The position numbers and the translations under genes are program-made. A model generated the notes under the pieces. The model made no database searches and was not told the DNA's origin. It worked only from the letters and a program-made list of their open reading frames with translations. DNA of 19,217 bases from Jimgerdemannia flammicorona (Eukaryota > Mucoromycota > Endogonomycetes > Endogonales > Endogonaceae), in NCBI GenBank assembly GCA_003990745.1, contig RBNI01002227.1, positions 1-19,217 on the forward strand, given 5' to 3'. This document shows, piece by piece, positions 8,850-18,847 of the stretch (the stretch's first letter is position 1; each line of letters opens with the position of its first letter).

Positions 8850-9082
8850 GTTATTCTTAGCTCAGATAACTCTAGCTCAGATATATATAGTAGTTGAAAA
8901 TAATTTTGATTGACTACTAAAGAGGTTGACACTAGCTACTATATTTATACTGACTGAGATATAGATATATTGACTGGTATATTATGTGGAATTCTTGATT
9001 TCTTTTTTCTCTGAACTATATATCATGTGAAAACTATATACTACTTATGTGGATTCCAGAGTTGATATATCTTACTGGAATA
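8850..9082 (-). pseudogene. copia1 continuation (linker between integrase and RT)
   Basis: This stretch aligns with copia2 11305-11550, including the shared CTCAGATATATATAGTAGTTG. It is the copia1 segment upstream of RT in the element's own direction, decayed and without a usable frame. It stops at the copia2 LTR (9083), so the rest of copia1 (integrase, protease, gag) should lie beyond copia2, to the right of this window. Confidence 0.75.
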
Positions 9083-9213
9083 TGTTGTGAAAGAGAGAAT
9101 TTTATTAAAGTTATATACATAGGTTATATATTTTACACTTTATTGATAAATGACATAAATCTGATAGAATGGTATAAGATTATATACTAATATATTGAGT
9201 TACTATCTCAATA
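9083..9213 (-). mobile_element. copia2 3' LTR
   Basis: The left end is TGTTGTGAAAGAGAG (minus-strand end ...CACAACA). The right end, read on the minus strand, is TATTGAGATAGTAAC, a G-to-A form of the TGTTAGAATAG start in copia1. The 131-bp length suits a compact copia LTR. GAGTAGAAG just before it on the minus strand may be the polypurine tract. The 5-bp target site to the left would be GAATA. Confidence 0.75.
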
Positions 9214-12200
9214 CTTCTACTCAATGAGATATGTAACTAAAAAAAAGAATACAATATATATCTAAAAAAAAAATACATATAAAAACTAGAACTATATATA
9301 ACTCAAAGAACTAGAAATTCTATATCTATGTAATTTTTATAGGTCAAAAAGTATTCTGAAATATATCCAAAACATCTACCTATAGGTGAAGAATATAAAT
9401 AATATAATATATATAATTCTCTCATAGATGAGAGTATAATCAATATAGAAGTTAGATATATAGATAGTATGAGAGGCTTTTGATAGTCTGAAAATATCTC
9501 ATAGTTAACTAAATACTAGTATATAGCTCATAAGACCCATTCCTTTAGCACATTGCTCAAAATTTGGCTTTGAAAGGGCTTTGGTCAATGAGTCTGCAAT
9601 CATATACTCTATGGAGATATATTCTAGGTATATTGTACCATTTTTTATATATTTATATATAAAATAATACTGTATATCAATATGTTTTGTTTTACTATTA
9701 TGTACTGGATTCTTGACAAGTACAATCATAGACTGATTATCTTGGTATAGTGTAGTGCTTTTTTATATAAAGCTAAACTCCTTTAATAGTTCATAGAGCT
9801 ATATGGCTTCCTTTATTACCAATGATAAAACTTGATATTTGGCTTATATAGATGATATTGCAATAGAGGATTGCTTATACATTTGCTATAAGATTATAGA
9901 CCCTTTGTCATTTTTATCAATATGGAAGAGATATTTAGTTATAGACCAGTGATCATCCAAATCTCTGATCCAATCAGCATCATATGCACCAGATAGCCAG
10001 ATGCTGTTGCTCTTACTATTGCTTCTGCTTAATCTAATATTACTACTCAATATAAGTATATTATGCTGATCTCTTTAAGTATTGAAAAATTCTCTTAATG
10101 ACACTCTAATGTGAATTATTGTAGTAGGAGAAATACTGTGCTATCTTATTCATAGTATATGATATATCAGATCTTATTTCTAGTATTAGATATATGTATA
10201 AGAGTGCTGACTGATTGCTGATAGAGAATGTTTTTGGTACTGTTCTTATTGTCATCATCCTTAGGTGTAGTATTTTGTTTCTTTAACTTCACAAAAATAT
10301 CTATAAAAGTACTGACTAGCTTACATTTACTTATATTGAAGTATTTGAGAATAGCTTTGATATATTTTTCTTGTAAGAGATATGTATATGGTATATTCTT
10401 CCTATCATATATAATTGATATCTCCAATAAAAAGGATATGTCATCCATGTTGATCATCTTGAATTCTCAGCATAGGGCTTCTTTGACTCTATTAAGCCTA
10501 TTTTTGCTAATAATGATAATTATATCTTTGATCTATATATCAATAAATACTATACTGTTATTATAATACTGAATATATATATAATTATCCACTTCACAAC
10601 ATATGAACCCATTGTTAAGTAGATGCTTATCAATTCTTTTATTCCATAATTGCATCACTTATTTAATATCATATAGTCTTTTATGTAATTTACATATGAG
10701 CTTATCATTTGAGCTATTACATATATAGTTCATATTCTTGCAGTTAATAGACATATATATAATTCAGTATCTATATTACCATTCAGGAATACTGTCTTGA
10801 CATCAATTTGATAAATTTCAAGATTATATACTATACTGATTGCAAGGAGTATTCTAAGAGAAGTAAGCTTGAATACTGGCAAAAATGTCTCATCATAGTC
10901 TATACATAATTCTATAAATAACCCTTGACAATGAAATGAGCTTTACATTACTCTATATTGCCATTGGCATTGTGCTTTATCCTATATACCTACTTGGATC
11001 TGATTGTTTGATAATTTAGTAAAAGAGACACTAGGTCCTAGGTACTATTCTTGATGAGTGAATCATATTTCTCATCTATTGCACATTTCTATTTCTCATT
11101 ATTGGGGTATTGCATAGTCTTGTTATATATACTTAGCTCACTAGAAGATGTCATGATATATGTATATTTATATACTTCAGTATAGCTTATATAGTCTTAA
11201 TATTACTGCTATCTAGAGCTCACTAGTATGTCTCAATAATTTCCTAATTCTGACTCTTTGTAGAAGATTCTTTATTATTGGAGGATTCACTGTAATCTTC
11301 TTCTTTGATCTTAGTAATTCTTGGTTCAGGCAACTCTGGCTCAGATATATATAGTAGTTGATAATAATTTTAATTTATCACTGGAATCATTAGAGATATT
11401 GGTGGTACTGGTTATTGTACTGGCTGAAATGTAGAGGTTTCTACTGAGACTTCTATGTAAATCTCCTTATTATTTCCTTTTTCATTGAATTGTATATTAT
11501 ATAAAATCATCATATATCTCATATATAGATTCCAAAGTCTATATGATTTTCTGCTATATCTAAGGAGTATAAGCTTGAGTACCTTTGGCTTGAATTTATG
11601 TCAATTTATATTACTTTTGTAAAGGACATATGTATTGCATCTGAATATATATAGATGGGATATATCTGGCTTTATTCTGCTCTATAATTCTTTAGGGTTA
11701 AGATTAGCATTCCTGGAATACATATTATCAGAATTCTTACTTAGTAATCAAGAAATACACTGATTGCAGATGTATACTACCATGTTGATGACTTTGATGA
11801 TTATCATACATACTATTTCTATAGCCATACAGTGAAATTGCTCAGTTATACTATTCTGCTTAATATATAAAGAGCTGTTGTTTGATGGCTTATATCATGT
11901 TTCATCAAGAATTCTCTGAATATATTGTTGATATATTTATATCTATTATTTGAGCATATAGTGTATATTTTACATTCTGTCTCATTCTCAGTAATTGCTT
12001 TGAATTCTTGAATTTCTCTAAGACTTTACTCTTTACTAATAGAAAATATATATATACTTTATATATATGATCATTGATAAATATCAGAAAATATCTCTTA
12101 CCAGAATGTGATGGAGTATATATCAGACTATATATATCCATATAGATTAGATTGAGGATCCCCAAGACACACTTCAATTGTTCTTCAAATAGTCATCAGA

Positions 12201-12487
12201 AAGCTTTGTTTTTTATATATACCTTACAAAAGCTATCCTTCAGATGTATATATACCAGCAATCTTTTCACTGAGCCACTTCTTATTATATGTTTGAGACT
12301 CATCTTACTGACATATTCTAAGCATTGATGCCACATATTGGATATATCAGATATAGTTGTTATATAAGTAGAGACTTTTGCACTATTTGGTATCCTATTG
12401 ATCATATAAAGATTTCTGTATTTCAGAGCTTTCATTAGCTTATTATTATATAAATCATATATAGTGATATCTTTCATATATATATAA
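9214..12487 (-). pseudogene. Ty1/copia pol, main part: pre-integrase, integrase, RT, RNase H (copia2)
   Basis: On the minus strand from 12487: GAG-pre-integrase (KYRNLYMI; MWHQCLEYVSKMSLKH, with the second His and second Cys of the HHCC finger changed to Tyr), integrase core from about 12177 (YMDIYSL, first catalytic Asp near 12138; SGKRYFLIFINDH), linker (about 11560-11020, decayed, no open frame), RT (11000-10160) and RNase H (9729-9505: KHIDIQYYFIYKYIKNG, MIADSLTKALSKPNFE, AKGMGLMS). The RT active site is stop-IKD at 10535-10524, so catalysis is lost. Numerous stops and frameshifts are present. The RNase H segment is the best preserved. The copia order and close similarity to copia1 make the family call firm. 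The gene continues at 18428, beyond the LINE insertion. Confidence 0.9.
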
Positions 12488-12499
12488 ATTTCTTTGTTG
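12488..12499. repeat. Target-site duplication of LINE-A, left copy (12 bp)
   Basis: ATTTCTTTGTTG is repeated as ATTTCTTTATTG at 18428-18439. It directly adjoins the poly(T) run. The copia2 reading frame continues from one copy to the other, which confirms the insertion point. Confidence 0.85.
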
Positions 12500-12500
<1 letters not shown>

Positions 12501-12536
<36 letters not shown>

Positions 12537-12546
12537 CTTTTTTTTT
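12501..12546 (-). other. Poly(A) tail of LINE-A
   Basis: The plus strand has 36 T, one C (12537), then nine T. On the minus strand this is the 3' poly(A) tail, preceded by AATAAAGAAAGG in the 3' UTR. A single C separates it from the target-site duplication. Confidence 0.93.
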
Positions 12547-12615
12547 ATAGTCTCTTGGACTCCTTTCTTTATTAATACAACTATCTATCTAATATATATT
12601 ACACTGAGCCCACCT

Positions 12616-15600
12616 CTATCTGATCCCCCTAGAGGGCCCCCCCTCTCTCCTCCCTACACTCTCTCTGTGAAAGACCACTAGGTCATTAATCACCTCTATC
12701 TGCCCACTACTCTGTCTACAAATTTCTTCCACCAGATGGCAGCAACATCCACCCTGGGGACCCCATCTAACCCACCACTCTGTCAGCAAATCTCCCACCA
12801 ATCTCTCCTATCTTAACAATCTCTCTTACAAACCCAGCTATCATCTCTCCTCAAAAAAAAGAGCCAATATCCAGCCAGCCCTACCTATACAGCTAAAACC
12901 CACCCTATAGTGAGCTATTTACTGCTCACACCTCCCACCAATCTAGTTCTCAAATCTTCCCAGCAATCTCTCTCCCCATTTGGTCTCTTCTTTACACCTA
13001 GCCAGTCTCCTACTACAGTCCAAAAATCCCCCAGAACCTTGCACTCTCCCAGTCAATATTCTGGAGTCTGTACAAATCCCCCAACTTATTCTACATTAAA
13101 GCACTCCTCACACTCCAGTAGTCCACCATCCACCAGATATCCAGAATGGAAATTAAATATGATATTCCTCTATAGAATCCACTACTATACTACCCAGAAC
13201 TTGAGAGGAAGCCACCTTCACACTTCTACACTCCATGCCCAGACTTCTGTCCAATCCCACTCTTTGCCAATCTGTACTACTTGTCAACTTTCAGGCCAAA
13301 GATCCTGACTGGGTCTCCACTGACACTCCACTCTATCTGTAATATCAAACTCAATAAGTAGAGTACCCTACAACAATAATCTATCCCATCTCCACATAGC
13401 TAGTCCCTACAGTATTTCTCCTTTATTGCTATACTAACACAAGTCTATATGGTGTGCTTCATCTGCTACCCTCAACCAGAAGCCTTTATACCTTAGTTGA
13501 TGGCTTCTACTCAAGTCCACCAGAGATAGCAAATTCCCTGAGGACTCTCTTGAGGAGAATCTCATCTCTCACATCATTTATATCAATAGTACCCATCCTT
13601 CTCCCCTCAGTTCCATAGCTTGCTTCAATCACTAAGCTCTCAGACAGTGCAGCCTCTTAGAAAAATCCACCAGCCCTAGCCCCCCTTGAACTACTGATAA
13701 TGAAAGGGTATCTCAACTGATCTGGGACCACCTTCCAGCCCAAATCCAATCCCTAGCCAGTTTCATCAGTCTCTTCACCACCCAAGCAGGGAAGTTTAAG
13801 TGATAGGTCATATACCATAGCTTAGGAAATCAGTAGATATTCAGAATTGATACCCAGCCTACCAAGGAGATGTGACAACCTCCTCAGCCTCTAAGAGCCT
13901 CCCCCCAGATGGGCCACCCTCCTCTCTCACCATACCTATAGTAAGACAGATCTATATACTGAAAGGAAGATACCCAGATACCTCACCACCTCTCCCATAG
14001 GGACAATTGTTTCAATGATGTCCCCTCCTACTAATCTATTACCTAATACTATTGTCTCACACTTATGCCAGTTGGGTTTTGCTCTAGAGTATGCCATATA
14101 CCATTCTACCATCTCCTTAAGGGCCTCAACATCTGCCATGAATCCAAGTCCAACCACCATATCATCTACAAAGGCCCCCACCTTCCACTCCACACCATAA
14201 ATAGAGAGTTCTGTCACCTTCTGTCGAATTCTATCTATCAAAGGTTCTAGCAAAAGGGCATATAGAATTGGAGACAGTAGATCTCTCTGAGGAACTCCTC
14301 TCCCCAAGGGAAACACCAGATCTCAGTGACCATTACACATCAGTGCTGCCCTACTACCCTCCAACAGATTCAATATAGAAGCTTGAAATAGCAGGAGAAC
14401 TCTTATTCTGTCCAGCACCTTGCCTAACCATACTCACCAAACCTGGTCATAGGTCTTCTCCTGGTCCAAAAAGACCAGTCTCCCATTCAATCCACTAGTC
14501 TATACCCCTTCAATGATGCCATGGACCCAGGCTGTCTCATCTCTGATAAGTCTACCTTCAACAAAACCCCACTGCTCCTCACTCAATACCTGTTAAGCAA
14601 CCTTCTGTAATCTTGCTATAATTACCTTAGTAACTATCTTTTTGTCTATATCCAGAAGCATGATTGGTCTCCAGTTCTTCTAATCCTCCCTCCTCTACTT
14701 GTCCTTATATAACAGGGCTACCAGCTCTAGGTCCTGCCCTCCCACCCACTGATCATTCAGAAGAACAATATCACAGAGGGCTGCTATCTCTCCTAACACT
14801 CTCAGGACTCTTGCCATCTTCTTTCAAAAGTCCCAAGGAAGTCCATCCTCTCCTGGTGCCATTCTAAGCTTAGTTGCTGCAAGGACTCTCTGGATCTCCT
14901 CCTCTTGGACTGATAGGATCAAATCCCCCAGGCCCTCCACTTGTGGTAGCTCCCAAGTTTCCAGAGTATCTCCAATTGCCTCTGTATCAGCACCCCCTTC
15001 CTCCTCACTCCACAGACCCCTCCACTACTCCTTCAGCAACCCCAAGATCAGTTGTGTACCATGAACCATTTCCCCCTCTATATCTAGGACTCTATCTCAT
15101 CAATGTCACACCCTCCTAGCCTGGAGGAGTCTTGAAAAATACCTAGTAGACCTCTCCCCCTCCTCAAGCCCCTGCCACCTCAACCTAGCTGCCATTCCTT
15201 TCATCCACATCTCCTCTTCTTCTCTTAATACCTATTGCAACTCCACCACTTCCAGCCTAGCCTGCACTAACCTCCAATCATCCACCTCTCCAGAATTTAT
15301 CAAATCAGTCCATTTCATCTGCAATCTGACCAACCTATTGGAAGTATACCTCACTCTCTTTCTTCTTTGCCACCCAGCATCTCTACCAGCTCCTCTCCAA
15401 TAAACTCTTATAACTTCTTTCAACTTCATCTACTAGACATCCACTGGCAAACCCTCATGTATCCAGCTAACAATTCTTCCCTAAATGTCCTCTGCCCAAG
15501 GGTCCCACAATATCTTCTCAGCTAGCAGGGAGGAGTTAAGGTACTAATGTCCAGATCTATCTTCACTCTCTCCAAACTGCCCCTGTCCTAACAATCCTAG

Positions 15601-16280
15601 TGATCTGACCATGGGCACCACTCTACCTTCAGAGTTCTCCAAACATCCATGCCCCAGCATTCAGCCATCAGTATCTAGTCAATCCTTGTATCTAGTCTAT
15701 TCACCCAGTGAGTATAAATCATTTTTTTTTCTCCCCACTGCTTTCTGCCTATATCCCCCAAGGAGCTAAGATTCTTCACCTCCTCCCAAGTATCCAGACC
15801 ATCACTCCTTCTGCCAGCACTCCTCTCTCCATCAGTTCTATCTAACTGAAGGTCCTGTACCATATTGAAGTCACTCTCCAGAACATTCACTCTATCTTCT
15901 AAAAATGCACCCTCCTCTAAGAGACCCTTAATTCATACAATCTGCTCACCCCTAGCCACAGGGCAGTAACAGGAGCTAACTCTCACTGATTCCCACCCTG
16001 GTCAATGCCATTCCCCCCATACCAAATGGTCTCCCCAGCTCCTGATTCCACTCAAGTCCCCTTTACTACTCTATACCAAAACTGCCACTTTGTCTCTCTA
16101 AGCTATAGCTCTTCATTCCCTAGTCCACTCTACTTAATCCATATCATCCTTGCAATGTACATCCTACAGCAGAAAGAGATCAGCCTCCAGTCTCTTAAAC
16201 TAAGTGAAAATGTTCTTACACCACTCAGAGCCCCATAACTCATTCACATTTAGAGAAAAAATGTTAGTTGTACTGTTCAT
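12616..16280 (-). pseudogene. LINE-A ORF2: endonuclease and reverse transcriptase
   Basis: This is the enzyme for target-primed reverse transcription. The start is the ATG at 16280, 32 bp after the ORF1 stop and just before the typical endonuclease opening (IFSLNVNELWGSE). The APE-type endonuclease runs to about 15680: LESDFNMVQDL at 15881-15849 matches the GGDFN motif with the glycines lost, and THWVNRLDTRID lies near 15715-15680. One frameshift falls between 15675 and 15429. RT: LLDIDKKIVTK near 14656, EEQWGFVEGRLIRDETAWVH, RLVFLDQEKTYD, GRGVPQRDLLSPILYALLLEP, and the active site FVDDM at 14172-14158 (usually FADD). A C-terminal region includes GGLGLVDFSKRL. About 1,220 codons is normal for L1-like ORF2. 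Stops at former CGA codons and the frameshift make it inactive. Confidence 0.9.
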
Positions 16281-16312
16281 TAGAAATAATGTTTAGAAGT
16301 ACTGCTCATTCT

Positions 16313-18249
16313 CTACAAATCCACATTCATCTCCTCCCTTGTTATATCTAAGTTATGTTCAGCAGCCACTTCCTTCTCTGCAGCCATCTTTGCCTCCAAT
16401 CCAACCAGAAGTTCAGTCATCTCCCCATTCTCCTTCTCCTTGAACTCCTCTCAATACTCTAGGTAGGCCTCCTGCCAGAGCTATAATACATGATACTCTG
16501 CCCAACAGTATGCAGCCTGCTCACCAGCAACAATTGCCAGCTCAGCCTCCCTCTCCTTATCAATCTCATATCCCTCCTTCTCCAGGAAAATTGCAAGTAC
16601 CTCTGCCTTCAGTACCTCTACCACCTCATTACTATGCAGAATCCTTGCCCAATGCTCCTCACTCATCATCCTCAGGTCCACTTCTCCCAACTCCTCAGCT
16701 GTAAAGTTATTCATCATCTGACTCATCCACAGAAGATTATCCACCTCCTTCCCTCCTAGAGATGCTGGCCTTTCTGTACTCAGCATTGTAGTATTAGCTC
16801 CTGCACTCATAGTCTCATTCCACTTCTCCTCCATTATATCCACTAGCTCATTCTCACCAACTGCCACCACCTGACTCCCTTTTGCTATATCTGAAACTCC
16901 AAAATGTACCTGCTGAGCACCATACATCAGCACATCCTCTGCTATCTGGCTCCTTGCAGCAGGACCTTGTCTAATAAGAGGGGGAGTGCCATCCAAGTCC
17001 TGTTCCCAGACTATGAATGGTACCATCTACATATGGGTCATTGTACAGTGGCTTCCTGGCCACATCCTGACCCTCCTTGACATCCTCTCTCTCCTTACTG
17101 GCCCAGACACTTACTTTGGCACCCCCAGTCTCCTCAACATTACCCACATACTTCTTTGCCCTTTCTTCCAGGCTCACCAATAATCTCTCTGCCTCTTGCA
17201 CCCCTGAGCCCTCTCCCACTGCCTCTTATTAGTGCATAGATGTTTCTTATCTACAATCTCCAAATGCATTAACTTACATACATCTTCCAGGCCTTTGCCC
17301 TCTGCTCAACTACTCTACTCATCTCTTCCAGAGCCTCCAATGGATCCTCCTCCTCCTCCTCACTCCCCTTTACCCTCAATACCTTACAGATGAAGGCCCC
17401 CTACATCAGTATCAAAGGCCAGTCACTCATCTTCCCAATGGCCTCTCTCCTAGCCAGTCTAATCCTGACATCAATGTCCCCTATTCTGAAGGTAGTCTCC
17501 TCCCACATCTAGAACCTGATATCAACTACATTACCATACTCCACCATCACCTTCTCAACCCTCCTCCTAGTTTCAACCTTCATCATGGTAGACACCCCCT
17601 TCACCAGTAGCTGAACTACTCTAGGGTTCCACCTCAGACAGTATACTATAGAGACCACTACTTTCCCTACAGCCACTCCTGCCTTCAACACTTCTTCTAT
17701 TGGGCCTGCCTCCTCAAAGCCCACCTCAACCCTCTCCAGACCCTTCAGGAACTTCACCAAGGCAGCCCCAGCCACCTGCTTAGAGATAAGCCCCAGAACC
17801 ATCCTCACCATTACTGCTAAGTCTCAAAAACATAAGCTCACCATAAACTCTGAGATTGACTTCTTCAGCAATAGTGCCACTATTAGCCCCACCATACCAT
17901 CAGCCAGGTCTCCCTTCCTTTTTGGTTCCAACAGCCTAGCTCCACCATTAGCTATCACATCTGGATTTTTTTCCAGATTCTCAGTCACACTACCATCAGT
18001 AGTCCCCTCCCTACTCTTAGCATCTGCTCTACCAGCTCTTCCCCTCACTGGTGGAGGAGCTGCACCTCTTGTTTTCCTTTGCTTCTACTTTCCCTTCCCC
18101 CCTGCCTGCCCACTATGAGCATCAACAGGCCATTCTCTAGTCTTCAGTGTATCAGTAAAGCTCCTCTCTCTCTACCCTCTTGCTCCTCCTCCAGTGTCAC
18201 TACTTCTGCCTGAACTGTTCTGCCCACTCTGACTACCAAAAGACTCCAT
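16313..18249 (-). pseudogene. LINE-A ORF1 protein
   Basis: ORF1 begins at the ATG at 18249 (MESFGSQSGQNSSG), with a Gly/Ser- and Arg-rich N-terminus (PPVRGRAGRAD). Middle segments (about 17811-17509: GLISKQVAGAALVKFLKG, VETRRRVEKVMVEYGNV) are open except for single stops. A charged, probably coiled-coil C-terminal half follows: LLVSLEERAKKYVGN near 17170, KEVAAEHNLDITREE near 16340. Frame changes occur between 17500 and 17220 and near 17000. A TAG around 16480 probably replaced CAG. The end is the TAG at 16313-16315. No CCHC knuckle is evident. In L1-like elements this protein binds the element RNA. That role is assigned by position; sequence similarity alone would not show it. Confidence 0.75.
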
Positions 18250-18427
18250 CTCTAGTCCATACTCTTGTCTGATATATTGTCAGTTGAAGGCTCCAGGTCT
18301 ACCTGACCTAGTATGTATGTCAGCTTACTTGTTAGTTACTACGACCTTAGTATCTTTCTCCAATAAATGGTTCAAAAGTGTGTTTCAAGTTTGTATTACA
18401 TGAATGGTAGTAGAGAAAGGTGTGTAT
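18250..18427 (-). other. LINE-A 5' UTR
   Basis: This is the interval between the ORF1 start and the right target-site duplication. It has no ORF. On the minus strand it starts ATACACACCTTTCTCTAC. It contains one of the few CpGs in the element. Having this much leader before ORF1 suggests the copy is not, or only slightly, 5'-truncated. Confidence 0.65.
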
Positions 18428-18439
18428 ATTTCTTTATTG
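18428..18439. repeat. Target-site duplication of LINE-A, right copy
   Basis: ATTTCTTTATTG pairs with 12488-12499 with one mismatch. On the minus strand it encodes the DNKEI stretch of copia2, immediately upstream of the point where the polyprotein resumes at 12487. Confidence 0.85.
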
Positions 18440-18847
18440 TCATAGAACATTATCTTTCCTATTGAAAAGAGATTCTTGCTGATCTCTAGAGTATATAGTA
18501 TATCTCTAAGAGTGGCAGTAGGCTTGATGACATTTCCATAGAGATATATCTCTATATTTTCCTTTTCTTGAGTATAGATGATGTTATTATCTTCTAACTT
18601 GATAGATATAGAGTATTTAAAAGGCTCATATATAGAGAACTATTCCCTATATGGTATCATATGTTATGTGGCTCCAGAATCCATTAGTCAGACATTGTTA
18701 TCATTAGCTATATTAGTAGCATATTCACTATTAGCAGATATATACTTGGAGAATGTATAGTTATTGACAGTATTGATATGTAGATGCTTATATATAATGA
18801 GTATATAGAATCTCCTATATATTGTAAGCTATCATAGTATGCAATAG
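18428..18847 (-). pseudogene. copia2 protease region, upstream part of the interrupted polyprotein
   Basis: On the minus strand one frame reads FSKYISANSEYATN, then LMDSGAT (18684-18667), the aspartic protease active site of retrotransposons, followed by a stop where a residue before HMIPYRE has been lost. Next come KLEDNNIIYTQEKENIEIYL-type sequence and ISKNLFSIGKIMFYDNKEI, ending at the LINE-A target site. It then joins the GAG-pre-integrase part at 12487. Gag itself is missing: about 170 bp upstream of the protease motif the sequence switches abruptly to LINE-B. Confidence 0.85.

Larger units (their letters stand above)
12500..18427 (-). mobile_element. LINE-A, near full-length non-LTR retrotransposon
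   Basis: The element is about 5.9 kb on the minus strand: 5' UTR (18427-18250), ORF1 (18249-16313), a 32-bp spacer, ORF2 (16280-12616), a short 3' UTR with AATAAA about 25 nt before the tail, then poly(A). A 12-bp target-site duplication flanks it. Across the body I find only about two CpG dinucleotides (near 14224 and 18339), although GC content is otherwise moderate. The two-ORF layout with an N-terminal endonuclease places it among L1/Tad-like LINEs. The clade is not resolved. Confidence 0.9.

Noticed and set aside
10228..10566. Plus-strand ORF of 112 codons rich in Leu/Ile/Ser
   Set aside because: It lies antisense to the copia2 RT (ILKYFNISKCKL region). The membrane-like look is due to composition.
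5500..12500. Mitochondrial origin of the AT-rich sequence
   Set aside because: The AT-rich block consists of nuclear-type copia elements with LTRs and poly(A) retroposon insertions. No mitochondrial genes or tRNAs are present.
12501..12546. Poly(T) run as a sequencing or assembly artefact
   Set aside because: It sits at the 3' end of LINE-A, preceded by AATAAA and followed by a matching target-site duplication, so a real poly(A) tail explains it.
12910..13308. Plus-strand Pro/Ser/Thr-rich ORF of 132 codons
   Set aside because: It is antisense to the C-terminal part of LINE-A ORF2. The Pro/Ser richness mirrors Gly/Trp/Arg codons on the other strand.
14664..15119. Plus-strand proline-rich ORFs
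   Set aside because: They are shadows of LINE-A ORF2 between endonuclease and RT, in CpG-poor pyrimidine-rich sequence.
16490..16759. Plus-strand ORFs opposite ORF1
   Set aside because: They overlap the ORF1 C-terminal half, whose acidic coiled-coil-like frame is the more plausible coding strand.
18790..18847. CCHC zinc knuckle of copia2 gag next to the junction
   Set aside because: A Cys followed by decayed codons could be aligned, but the C-x2-C-x4-H-x4-C spacing does not fit without adjustments.
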